From: Paraburkholderia franconis
GTDB lineage: Bacteria > Pseudomonadota > Gammaproteobacteria > Burkholderiales > Burkholderiaceae
DNA: 64,000 bases
NCBI RefSeq assembly: GCF_009362735.1
Contig: NZ_WHNP01000021.1
Span: forward strand, 52,366 to 116,365
Direction: 5' to 3'
Shown here: positions 53,392 through 63,772 of the stretch, in pieces
Position numbering within the stretch: the stretch's first letter is position 1
Layout: every line of letters begins with the position of its first letter
Position numbers and translations under genes: made by a program
The notes under the pieces: model-generated
What the model was told of the DNA's origin: nothing
The model's input: the letters and a program-made list of their open reading frames with translations, nothing else
The model's database searches: none

Positions 53392-53405
53392 TGTGATCGT
53401 TCACA
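53392..53405. promoter_or_regulatory. LacI-type operator, proximal
   Basis: TGTGATCGTTCACA is an imperfect 14-bp palindrome (12 of 14 positions) matching the LacI/PurR-family pattern. It lies 13-26 bases before the repressor start, downstream of the -10 element, and would block initiation or early elongation. Confidence 0.75.
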
Positions 53406-53412
53406 CGACCTG

Positions 53413-53440
53413 ACTATAGGCGACGATCTCCGGAAGTAAA
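53413..53440 (-). promoter_or_regulatory. Promoter of the LacI operon
   Basis: On the minus strand TTTACT (53440-53435) and TATAGT (53418-53413) are separated by 16 bases and fit a sigma-70 promoter. It lies between the two operators, whose centres are 57 bases apart, a distance that would allow looping or joint repression. Confidence 0.65.
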
Positions 53441-53448
53441 CCTCTTTA

Positions 53449-53462
53449 TGCGAACGTTCACA
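53449..53462. promoter_or_regulatory. LacI-type operator, distal
   Basis: TGCGAACGTTCACA is a near-perfect palindrome around the central CG with the GAACGTTC core typical of LacI-family sites. It lies just upstream of the -35 element and also between the operon and the rightward DMT exporter gene, so it may affect both. Confidence 0.75.
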
Positions 53463-53577
53463 TGGCTTACGGGTAATACCTGGTGCGGCTCGGGTCGTCG
53501 CCTGAAACAGCGCTTGTCAACGCGGCGATTGTGCGTTGCAATCACCCACCGTGACATCGCAACCAATAAGGACGGAA

Positions 53578-54480
53578 ATGGAACAGGCGTCGAACGCGGT
53601 ATCAGCCGACGGACAACGCTGGTTGACGGTCGCGGGTCCCGTGATTTTTCTGCTGCTGTGGTCGGCCGGTTTTCCGATTGCGAAGATCGGCCTGCGCTAC
53701 GCGTCACCCCTCACCTTTCTTGCGATCCGCTTCGCGTTGAGCGTCAGCGTGCTGGTTGTACTATGCGCGGTCCGCCGGCCTGCATGGCCTCGTGGGCTGC
53801 ATGCGTGGAAGCATCTGATCGTCGTCGGCTTTCTCGTGCAGGTGCTGTACTTCGGGCTGAGCTATCTGTCGATGACGGCGGGCATCGAGACGTCGGTGCT
53901 CGCGCTGATCGTCTCACTGCAGCCGATCCTCGTCGGCGTGCTGGCGCCGAAGCTGGTCGGCGAGCGCGTCGGCGCACGCCGCTGGACGGGGCTGATACTC
54001 GGTCTCGCGGGCGCGGCGGGCGTCATCGTTGCGCGCAGCCGCGTCCAGGTGGATTCGCTGGGCCCCGTGCTGCTGGCAATCGGCGCGCTGCTCGGCATCA
54101 CGGGCGCGATGCTCTATGAAAAGCGCACGGCCGCATCGAACGATCCGTTGATGGCGAATCTCGTTCAGTACGCGGTCGGCCTCGTGTGTTGCGCGCCGAT
54201 GGCCATGCTGTTCGAGCATGGCCACGTGCAATGGACGGGAACCTTCACGGCTGTCATGGCGTATCTCGTGCTCTGTAATTCACTGATCGCCATCAGTCTG
54301 CTGCTCGCGATGACACGCGCGGGCAAGGTGTCGAAGGTGGCTGCGCTGTTCTTCTTCGTCCCGCCCGCTGCGGCGCTGATGAGCTACGCGTTCCTCGGCG
54401 AAACGCTGCCGCCGTCCGCGTGGTGGGCAATGGGTATTGCAGTGGTAGGTGTTGCGATTGCAACTTCGCAATCGCGATGA
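53578..54480 (+). CDS. DMT superfamily (EamA) transporter
   Basis: A 300-residue membrane protein with ten predicted helices in two EamA repeats: FLLLWSAGFPIAKIGLRYAS, FGLSYLSMTAGIETSVLALI, LQPILVGVLAPKLVGERVG in the first half and LCNSLIAISLLLAMTRAGKV, LFFFVPPAAALMSYAFLGE in the second. Such proteins export amino acids or other metabolites. GGACGGA precedes the ATG at 53578. It is divergent from the LacI operon, separated by about 200 bases containing both operators, so it may be partly coregulated. Confidence 0.92.
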   Translation: MEQASNAVSADGQRWLTVAGPVIFLLLWSAGFPIAKIGLRYASPLTFLAIRFALSVSVLVVLCAVRRPAWPRGLHAWKHLIVVGFLVQVLYFGLSYLSMTAGIETSVLALIVSLQPILVGVLAPKLVGERVGARRWTGLILGLAGAAGVIVARSRVQVDSLGPVLLAIGALLGITGAMLYEKRTAASNDPLMANLVQYAVGLVCCAPMAMLFEHGHVQWTGTFTAVMAYLVLCNSLIAISLLLAMTRAGKVSKVAALFFFVPPAAALMSYAFLGETLPPSAWWAMGIAVVGVAIATSQSR

Positions 54481-54494
54481 CCCGCGTTCAACAG

Positions 54495-56987
<2,493 letters not shown>

Positions 56988-57198
56988 GATGCTTCCTCCC
57001 GATTCGCCGCGTCAAAGGCATGACGGTGTCGCGCCCGTTCGTCGATACAGGGCGCGATCCGCGCCCTGGCCGAACGAACCTCAACGCCAGCATATGTTAC
57101 GGCGCAAGGATTGCAAGCTCGACGAGCCGCACAGGCTTTCCGCTGACGATTATCGGGTGCGCAACGCTACGTATCGTATGTCGATGAACGAAAGAAGA

Positions 57199-58221
57199 TC
57201 ACGCGGCGGCGCACTGCGTTGCCTCCATGTCCGCCTGAACGTCGCACGGCTGCTCGTTCGCATGGATAGTCTGCAGACCGTCCGTCCTGGCACGCTGCCA
57301 CGCGCGATATTCGGTCGGCGACTTCCCGATGCAGCGGCGAAACAGCTTGCCGAGCCGGCCGCCGTCGGTCAGACCAACGCGTCGCGCGATCTTGTCGGCG
57401 GGCAGCGAGGTTTCGGCCAGCAGCGCGCACGCCAGATCGAGCCTCGCGCGTTGCAGGTATTCCGATGGCGAAGTCCCCAGGCATGCCTGAAAGTAGCGCA
57501 GCAACGTACGCTGGCTCATTGCGCACGCATGCGCGGCATCGGCGACGCTGACGGGACGGTGGCAATTGTTCTTGAGCCACCGCCCCGCTGCGTGCACCTT
57601 GTCGGCCGTGCTCATGCCCGTGTCGATCGATGACAGGATCGTATCGACGTGTCCGCTGACCGTGCGATGCAAGGCCTCGCGCGCAATCGGCTCGCCCATA
57701 TCGTCGCGGATGATTTCGAAGGCCGCTCTGATCGCGCCGGATAATCGCGCGTTGGCCTGCGCCCCTTGCACGATGCGATCGCGCTCCGATGGGTGCGCGG
57801 CATCGTGCGCGAATCCGTTCACAGTATCGGCCGCAAGAAACCGCACGGGCGTGCCGGCTGCTCTGATCCGTTGCAGCCACGCTGCATGCGACAGCCCGTT
57901 GCACACCTCGTCTGCGTTCGGCCCTGCGGCGACGAACACGCACGCGAATCGCGCCCCGATCGTATCGGCGAGTTTGCCCGTCGACACGACGAACGAGCGA
58001 TGGCACTTCACGGGGCCACCATTCGCCGACAGAAACTGCATCCCGTACTTGCACGCATGCTGAACGCCCGCCAGTTCGCTCGCGCAATCGAGCGCTTCGG
58101 CGACGACGGCTACGCCTAACAGGTCGCACGCATCCGTCAGCACGAACGCGATCCGTTGCAGGCTCGAAACACTGCCTCTGTATCCATCGGCGCGTTGACG
58201 CCCGTTCTCTGCCACAAACAT
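57199..58221 (-). CDS. AraC-type regulator with degenerate DJ-1/PfpI domain
   Basis: A 340-residue regulator of the GlxA type. The C-terminal AraC domain is clear: RPVSVADAAHACAMSQRTLL, RYFQACLGTSPSEYLQRARL, DLACALLAETSLPADKIARR, VGLTDGGRLGKLFRRCIG. The N-terminal 190 residues keep the DJ-1-like layout (IAFVLTDACDLLGVAVVAEA, FACVFVAAGPNADEVC), but at the nucleophile elbow it reads FLAADTVNGFAHD with no Cys, so ligand chemistry is altered. GGAGGA lies before the ATG at 58221. The glycosyltransferase-receiver gene ends 117 bases upstream in the same direction and may be in the same unit. Confidence 0.85.
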   Translation of the reverse strand: MFVAENGRQRADGYRGSVSSLQRIAFVLTDACDLLGVAVVAEALDCASELAGVQHACKYGMQFLSANGGPVKCHRSFVVSTGKLADTIGARFACVFVAAGPNADEVCNGLSHAAWLQRIRAAGTPVRFLAADTVNGFAHDAAHPSERDRIVQGAQANARLSGAIRAAFEIIRDDMGEPIAREALHRTVSGHVDTILSSIDTGMSTADKVHAAGRWLKNNCHRPVSVADAAHACAMSQRTLLRYFQACLGTSPSEYLQRARLDLACALLAETSLPADKIARRVGLTDGGRLGKLFRRCIGKSPTEYRAWQRARTDGLQTIHANEQPCDVQADMEATQCAAA

Positions 58222-58338
58222 GATTCCTCCGCATGATTCACCGAGACATGCGTCGGCATGTATCGACAGACAAGACGAACTTCTTCAGACGTTTTCGCAA
58301 TTCTGCGTACGCCCGGCAACGATGCGCGCCGCTGCACG

Positions 58339-59739
58339 CTACCGTCGGCCGAGTGCTTCCATCACCGCTTCGACCACTTCGCCGGGATCGGCGGAGCGCG
58401 GAAACCACCCGTCCCACTGTGTCCAGTCGAGGCGCGCATCGTCGGCCGAAAAGGCGATCATCACGGGACGGCCCGCGCCGGCTGTGCTGCGCAAGACGGC
58501 GTCCGACACATCGCCGTCATTGACGGCAACAAAAGGACTCGACGTGACGATGACGCGCGGATCGAGCCGCCGCACGGCATCGCGTGCTTCTTCCATCGTG
58601 AGCGTCGGCATGACGACGACACCACGCGAGGTCAGCCGGGAAGCCAGCGCCGACAACCGGCCCGCATCGGCATCGAGAATCAGCACGTCGACCCTTGCAA
58701 CGCGACTGGCTGGCATCCGGCGCAGACGCGCGCGTGCGCGACGCCACTGCCTGAGCGGCCATAGCATCCGGTTGAACGCGTGCGCCAGCACGAGCCTGCG
58801 CCAGATACGCGCCGCGCTGAACGTCGCGCGGCGTGCCTGACGTTCGAGTAGCCGCTTGCTGCCGGGCAGATGCACTAACGCACATCCCTTGAACCAGCGC
58901 AGATCGCGATGCGTATTGCCGGACCAGTGTCGTCCCACCAGTCGATGCGCGCCGATATCGACGATCTGTTGCCCTTCTTCAGCAAGCAAGTTCAGTGCCG
59001 CCGAGACGAACGCTTCGTCGCCGTGGTGGTTCAACTGGTCGATCGAGGACCTGTACCGTTCGAAACATATGCGCGCGCGAGGCACGAGCTTGTCGATGAA
59101 CGCCGCCGATGCCAGCAGCGCCTCGCCGCCGAACCATCGCGGATTGACAAGCCGCTTGCCCGCGACCATCTCCAGATCGGCGATGACGCGGCTCTCGCCA
59201 TAAGCGGAGAACTCCTGATCGGTGATGTCGTACGCGCCGACGCCCGTCGCCCGGCAGCGCAGCAGCAGCTCCGCGCTCACGCTCCGAAGCGCGAGCATGT
59301 CGGTATCGAGCAGCATCAGCAGCTGGCCTTCGTGCAGCGTAACGGCTGCCTGCTCCAGCAAGTCGAGTTTGAAATGCGTGCCATAGAACCGCGTGACCTT
59401 CGGCAACTCGAGTGTCGATGGTTTTAGCTGCAACACATCGGGACGCCAGTCCCCGGCGACATCCGCAAGATAGCGCTCGACCCTGTCCGCCACGTTGGTC
59501 GCGACGGTCAATCGCGGCAAGCCGGCAGCGAGCAAGCTCCGGTTGAGCGTGATGGACTGTTGGAGATAGGCGAACGGATCGACGCTCGTGCTGTTGGGAC
59601 TGCCAACACTGTCCGTGTCGACGTACACGAGCGCATAGGGTACGACGCCGGAATGCGAGCGCGCCACACGCGACGAACGCTGTGTCGTATGCGCGGAGGC
59701 GGACCGAAAACCGTTGCGAAAAACGGCGGTGTCAAGCAT
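58339..59739 (-). CDS. GT8-like glycosyltransferase fused to a receiver-like domain
   Basis: A 466-residue protein with two parts. Residues 33-300 look like a GT-A glycosyltransferase of GT8 type: a DxD (Asp145-Thr-Asp147) in LMLLDTDMLALRSVSAELLL, NPRWFGGEALLASAAFI, and His290 in VHLPGSK, matching the HxxGxxK motif. Residues 301-345 are a basic helix (RRLVLAHAFNRMLWPLRQWR). Residues 348-466 resemble a response-regulator receiver: VDVLILDADAGRLSALASRL, MEEARDAVRRLDPRVIVTS, then GRPVMIAFSADDAR. The phospho-acceptor Asp is replaced (VIVTSSPF) and the conserved Lys is absent, so it cannot be phosphorylated in the normal way. GGAGG precedes the ATG. I know no described example of this pairing. Confidence 0.7.
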   Translation of the reverse strand: MLDTAVFRNGFRSASAHTTQRSSRVARSHSGVVPYALVYVDTDSVGSPNSTSVDPFAYLQQSITLNRSLLAAGLPRLTVATNVADRVERYLADVAGDWRPDVLQLKPSTLELPKVTRFYGTHFKLDLLEQAAVTLHEGQLLMLLDTDMLALRSVSAELLLRCRATGVGAYDITDQEFSAYGESRVIADLEMVAGKRLVNPRWFGGEALLASAAFIDKLVPRARICFERYRSSIDQLNHHGDEAFVSAALNLLAEEGQQIVDIGAHRLVGRHWSGNTHRDLRWFKGCALVHLPGSKRLLERQARRATFSAARIWRRLVLAHAFNRMLWPLRQWRRARARLRRMPASRVARVDVLILDADAGRLSALASRLTSRGVVVMPTLTMEEARDAVRRLDPRVIVTSSPFVAVNDGDVSDAVLRSTAGAGRPVMIAFSADDARLDWTQWDGWFPRSADPGEVVEAVMEALGRR

Positions 59740-59874
59740 GGTCGCCTCCAGCAGACCGCATCGACGCGCGGTATGGCATTCGCCATCTCGCACGTCTCGT
59801 TACCAAAGACTAGTCGCTACGGATTACTTTATTAAGACCGTCGTCATGTCCGAAGATCGACTCTTTCGTACAGC

Positions 59875-60210
59875 CTACGCAGCTTCAGCTCGAAGCTCGC
59901 GATGCAACCATTCGACCTCGGGCTTCAGCGCTACTTGCCTAATGTTTGACGGATGCGGCGCTACCTCGCGTGTCGTCACAGGGGCGGCATCGTTGCCCCA
60001 TGTATTGCGTACGAAGGGCAGCACACGCGCCATTTCGGTATCGGTCAGCTTGCCCGCGAACGACGGCATTTTCTTCGGGTCGGCTCCCAATTGCGTATGC
60101 GGCGCCTCGCCGCCTTCCACCAGCGAGCGCACGAGCGAATCCGTGTGCCCGCTCAATACAGCAGGGTTGCTCGCGAGCCGTGGATACTTGGGGATCACGT
60201 CCGGCCGCGC
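59875..60210 (-). pseudogene. C-terminal part of a c-type cytochrome
   Basis: The 3' third of this minus-strand chimera reads PKYPRLASNPAVLSGHTDSL, VRSLVEGGEAPHTQLGADPK, MPSFAGKLTDTEMARVLPF, VRNTWGNDAAPVTTREV. This is the C-terminal half of a cytochrome c of dehydrogenase/oxidase complexes, with the axial Met in KKMPSF, but the CxxCH haem motif is missing. It is joined in frame to a cytochrome oxidase subunit I fragment at about 60210, inside the 7-bp inverted repeat GGCCGCG-CTT-CGCGGCC (60203-60219). Confidence 0.7.
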
Positions 60211-60563
60211 TTCGCGGCCGCGATCGAGAATGAAGCCCTCTTCAAGCGACGAACGCGAACCGTTCTGCTCCTCCTCTTCGACGCGTCCTTCCCATAGCGG
60301 ATGCCGGCTCGCGACCGTCGGCGCGACGGCGAAGTTGTACGGCGGCGGTGGCGAAGTCGTCGACCATTCGAGCGTGCCCGCGTTCCACGGGTTGTCGCCT
60401 GCAACCGCGCCGCGCCGCAAGCTGTAGAGCAGATTGCACAGGAAGATCAGAATGCCGGGCGCGAGCACGAGCGAGGCCACCGACGTAATCAGGTTCACCG
60501 TGCTCCAGCCCATATCCGGCGCGTACGTATAGATGCGGCGCGGCATGCCGAGCAGTCCCGCAA
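60211..60563 (-). pseudogene. ctaD: Cytochrome c oxidase subunit I, C-terminal fragment
   Basis: The fragment reads LLGMPRRIYTYAPDMGWSTV, NLITSVASLVLAPGILIFLC, NLLYSLRRGAVAGDNPWNAG and TLEWSTTSPPPPYNF, the region after helix 11 of haem-copper oxidase subunit I, continuing with the loop SRHPLWEGRVEEEEQ and FILDRGRE. All haem- and copper-binding histidines lie upstream in an intact gene and are missing here. Upstream it is joined out of frame to a sulfate permease fragment at about 60563 and downstream in frame to the cytochrome c fragment. Confidence 0.75.
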
Positions 60564-60854
60564 GTCGGGACCGAGCACGAGGATGCGTCTGTGCCCGAAC
60601 ACCGCATAGGCGAGCGACGCCGCAAACGATGCATACAGTCCATTCGCGGCCGGCAATCCCGCGGCTTCGGCGTAGGCCATTCCTGCGGGAACGAGCACCG
60701 CGCTCAGCGTGACGCCCGCCACGACGTCGTGCGGCAGCCAGCGTGCCTCGTGGCCGCGCGCGACCGCAAGTCCGTTGATCCAATGCATCGGACCGTGTGA
60801 CCCGGCACGCGCAGCTTTTTTCGCGTGACGGTGATCGTCGATTCTGCTGTTCAT
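60564..60854 (-). pseudogene. SulP-type sulfate permease, N-terminal fragment
   Basis: About 96 residues from the start at 60854: HWINGLAVARGHEARWLPHD, VVAGVTLSAVLVPAGMAYAE, AAGLPAANGLYASFAASLAY and AVFGHRRILVLGPD. This is the beginning of a SulP anion transporter (helices 1-3), ending just before the usual S-A/T block. At 60563/60564 it runs into the oxidase fragment. TCCCG-CAAGT-CGGGA (60556-60570) straddles the joint. Its first base region lies opposite the ParB-like gene, about 245 bases apart. Confidence 0.75.
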
Positions 60855-61100
60855 CGCGGTGTATGTTTCCGCACGCCCTGATTGCTACCCTGGCGTTTGA
60901 ATCAGCAAAAACGATTCCAGACAGGTTGCGGCGGTAGCCCGCTTCAATCAGGCCCTCAGTCGGCCATCGGTCCTTCAGTCAGCCGTCAATCGTCGCGGCT
61001 GTTCTTCGAGGGTTCGTTGTTCCCATCGGGGCCGCGCGCGTCGAAAGAGCATCGGCACGGGCACAAATCCTGCGCCGCGAAGGTGGGAGGGATGGACAGC

Positions 61101-61692
61101 ATGGAGAAACTGGAAATCGAGTGCCCGCGTCCGACGCAGATGACGCACGGCGAGCGGCAGATCAACCAGAAATCCACCATGTATGAATCATTGAACGGTC
61201 ACGATCTGGACATGGCGGTCGCCGAAAAGCCCATACCCGTCGTGTACGGTCCAGGCAGCGCGCCGTACGCAATCGATCACCATCATGTCGCCGCTGCATT
61301 GTGGCGCGCCGGTATCCGCATGGTTCCGTTCGTCCTCGTCAGTGATCTGTCGTCGCTGACGCAAGCGGAGTTCTGGCTGACGCTGGAAAACAACGCGTGG
61401 ACTTATCCCCATGACCCGGACGGCCGGCGGTTCGCCTTCGCTGAAATGCCTGTGCATGTATGGGAAGCCACGGACGGCGAATTCCGCGGCCTCGCGGCTG
61501 CTGTGCGCGATACGGGCGGCTATGAAAAAACATCCGTACCGCTCGAAGAATTCAGATGGGCCAACCTGTTTCGAGGTGCGCTTCCTCATCCCGATAGCGA
61601 TAAGGCATTCGACGCGCTGGTCGAAAAGGCCGTCGATCTGGCGATCGACAGCCGCTATGGGACTGCCGGGATATATCGGACGGCACGCATAG
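61101..61692 (+). pseudogene. ParB-like nuclease-fold protein (ParBc_2), frameshifted near its end
   Basis: The frame from ATG 61101 (GGGAGGG 9 bases upstream) gives ECPRPTQMTHGERQINQKS, PIPVVYGPGSAPYAIDHHHV, AAALWRAGIRMVPFVLVSDL and VRDTGGYEKTSVPLEEFRWA, the pattern of ParBc_2 putative nucleases; IDHHHV is the central motif. At 61659-61661 GGG stands where two G fit. Deleting one G restores YGLPGYIGRHA and the TAG at 61690. As it stands, the frame reads through, changing the last residues and joining the DUF421 frame without a stop. Only the C-terminal ten residues are altered, so the domain might survive as part of a fusion. Confidence 0.7.
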
Positions 61693-61766
61693 GCTGGCTG
61701 GCCGTCGACGTGGCCGCTCGTTGGCGATGGCGATCGTCCGGCCGCAATGCAGGAAGGGAAAGAAAA

Positions 61767-62264
61767 ATGGATGTGCTGATTGCAGTATTCGGCGAGGGCA
61801 AAGACCTGAACGCGCTTCAGACCGCGATGCGGGCGATAGTCGTATTCTTCGCAGCGCTGCTCTTTATCCGCATTTCCGGCCGACGCTCGTTCGGCCAGCG
61901 CTCTCCGTTCGACTATGTCGTGGCCATCCTGCTTGGCGCGACGTTGAGCCGCGTGATCGTCGGCGCGTCGCCCGTCGTTCCGACTCTGACCGCGTCGCTC
62001 GTGATCGTTCTGATCCATCGCGCGCTTGCATGGGTTTGCGTGCGGTCGCGATGGCTCGAATCGCTCGCGGTCGGAAGCGAACGCGAGATCTATCGCGAAG
62101 GCCGCTTCGACGCGCGCCAGATGTCGGCGGCTCTCATCACGAAGACGGATATCTTCGAGGCCGCGCGCCAGTCGTTTCACTCGCGCGATCTCGACGACGT
62201 GCAGGCCGCCATTCTCGAACGCAACGGCGAGGTCAGCCTCATTCGCAAACGGAACCGTTCGTGA
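61767..62264 (+). CDS. DUF421 (YetF-like) membrane protein
   Basis: A 165-residue membrane protein of the DUF421 family. Three helices (about residues 17-35, 48-67 and 70-90) hold FFAALLFIRISGRRSFGQRS and FDYVVAILLGATLSRVIVGA, the family signature, and the soluble tail has the EREIYREGRFDARQMSAALI and DLDDVQAAILERNGEVSLI beta domain. AGGAAGGGAAAG precedes the ATG. Because of the extra G in the gene before it, an open frame now reaches it from 61101, but its own start signals are intact. Function unknown; YetF-type proteins are linked to spore or membrane proteins in Bacillus. Confidence 0.85.
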   Translation: MDVLIAVFGEGKDLNALQTAMRAIVVFFAALLFIRISGRRSFGQRSPFDYVVAILLGATLSRVIVGASPVVPTLTASLVIVLIHRALAWVCVRSRWLESLAVGSEREIYREGRFDARQMSAALITKTDIFEAARQSFHSRDLDDVQAAILERNGEVSLIRKRNRS

Positions 62265-62374
62265 CGCAAGAGCGAGCATGAATGCACGTCGGAAATGTAC
62301 GTCAATGCGCGAATGATGCGAGACAGGCATAGCGCTTGCGCTCTCTGCTGTGGTCACGGAAAACGGAGGCCGAC

Positions 62375-62545
62375 ATGCAACCAGGCGATACACCCTTGAA
62401 CCCCGGAGACGAAGGACCGCCCGACGCGCCCGGTGTTGGAGAAGACATATGCATCGCATGCCGCGGAACAGGCACCGTCGAAGGGCAGCGCTGTAGTGTT
62501 TGCAACGGCACGGGAAAGGTGCTCCAGGGAATCGGCGGCGGCTAG
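62375..62545 (+). CDS. Small DnaJ-type zinc finger protein
   Basis: A 56-residue protein with a single CxxCxGxG...CxxCxGxG pair: CIACRGTGTVEGQRCSVCNG, exactly the zinc-binding repeat of DnaJ, here alone. The N-terminal 25 residues are Pro/Gly/Asp-rich and probably disordered. GGAGG lies 6 bases before the ATG at 62375. Four cysteines would bind one zinc. Such isolated fingers occur in Burkholderiaceae; partners are unknown. The SDR gene follows 32 bases later and is likely cotranscribed. Confidence 0.7.
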   Translation: MQPGDTPLNPGDEGPPDAPGVGEDICIACRGTGTVEGQRCSVCNGTGKVLQGIGGG

Positions 62546-62577
62546 ACAAGACGAGACCTCTGGGACGGGAGAAACGG

Positions 62578-63363
62578 ATGGACCTGAAAGACAGGGTCGC
62601 GCTCGTGACGGGCGCTGGCTCAGGCATCGGCAAGGCGTGCGCGCTCAAGATGGCGGCCGAAGGCGCGCGCGTGATCGCGCACGCGCACAAGGAACAGGAA
62701 ACGAAGGCGACGGTCGATGAAATCGGCCGTGGCGGCGGCGTCGCATTCGGCATCACGGCCGATCTGCGCGACGACAAGGGCTATCAGGCAGCGCTCGAAA
62801 AGGGTATCGGCCATTTCGGCGCGCTCGATGTCGTCGTCGCGAACGCGGGGATCAACGGTGTGTGGGCGCCCATCGACGAGCTTCAGCCCGACGAATGGGA
62901 CAACACGCTTGACACCAATCTGCGCGGCACCTATCTGACGCTGCACTACACGGTGCCGCATCTGAAGCGCAAAGGCCGCGGCTCGATCATCATCATTTCG
63001 TCGATCAACGGAACACGAGTCTTCAGTCATGGCGGCGCATCCGCGTATTCGACGACGAAAGGCGGCCTGCTCGCACTCGGGCAAATGACGGCACTCGAAC
63101 TCGCGAAGCACAAGATACGCGTGAACGTGATATGTCCGGGCAAGATCGAATCGGAGATCGGCGAGAACACGCGCGCGCGTTCCAGCGAGGAGGCGTCGGA
63201 ACCTGCCGATTATCCAGGTGGAAAAATTCCGCTGACGGACGGCCAGGCGGGAACGGGCGAGGATATCGCGGAGATGGTGAGCTTTCTCGCATCGGACCGC
63301 GCGAAGTTCATCACCGGGACGCCCGTATGGATCGACGGGGGTGAGTCGCTGCTGGTGGGATAA
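62578..63363 (+). CDS. SDR family oxidoreductase
   Basis: A 261-residue classical SDR: VALVTGAGSGIGKACALKMA for cofactor binding, VVVANAGINGVWAPI, IIIISSINGTRVFSHGG with the catalytic Ser, and YSTTKGGLLALGQM with Tyr-Lys. The tail GTPVWIDGGESLLVG is normal. It resembles 3-ketoacyl-ACP reductase-like and glucose dehydrogenase-like members with unknown substrate. GGGAGA lies before the ATG. A terminator follows 43 bases after the stop. Confidence 0.92.
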   Translation: MDLKDRVALVTGAGSGIGKACALKMAAEGARVIAHAHKEQETKATVDEIGRGGGVAFGITADLRDDKGYQAALEKGIGHFGALDVVVANAGINGVWAPIDELQPDEWDNTLDTNLRGTYLTLHYTVPHLKRKGRGSIIIISSINGTRVFSHGGASAYSTTKGGLLALGQMTALELAKHKIRVNVICPGKIESEIGENTRARSSEEASEPADYPGGKIPLTDGQAGTGEDIAEMVSFLASDRAKFITGTPVWIDGGESLLVG

Positions 63364-63772
63364 AGGACGCTTCCTCCATGTCTCCTCGGATATGTATGGT
63401 TTGAGCTCGCCTGACGGCGGGTTTTTGGTTCTTCGCGAATTTTCGGGGAAATGGCGGTTGCCGCTCCCCATCGGCCGGTCACGTTGACTCGACGACGATG
63501 ACGGCTTTCGGGGCGCTTCCGACGTCCACGGCGCTACTGACAGCGATGCGACACCGATCTGGCGATGTGAATACGATGCTTCCCCTGATCGCGAGCCTTA
63601 ACAGGCTGCTGAACAAGTGGCAGCCTGAAAGGCTCATTTTGAAACCATCTCTTTAGTCCGAACTTCGCGCAGTCAACCCGCATATCCGTGCCATTGCACA
63701 ATGCAGGCGGTTGCAATCCGTTATCAATTGCCTTTCGGACGGCGGTGGTTAGCTGGGTTGGAGCGGTGGTTT
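63364..63772. other. Intergenic region after the SDR gene
   Basis: About 410 bases. The first 60 hold the SDR terminator. The rest (63470-63770) shows no gene with start signals or family likeness. Confidence 0.45.
63406..63426 (+). terminator. Rho-independent terminator
   Basis: CTCGCC (63406-63411) pairs with GGCGGG (63416-63421), one wobble pair, with a 4-base TGAC loop, followed by five T residues. It ends the DUF421/zinc-finger/SDR transcript. Confidence 0.75.

Noticed and set aside
59875..60563. A natural cytochrome oxidase-cytochrome c fusion gene
   Set aside because: Such fusions exist in nature, but here the CxxCH motif and all oxidase metal ligands are missing and the 5' side is an unrelated permease.
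61101..62264. A natural ParB-DUF421 fusion protein
   Set aside because: Removing one G from a GGG run restores the family C-terminus and stop, and DUF421 has its own ribosome site and ATG, so a frameshift is simpler.
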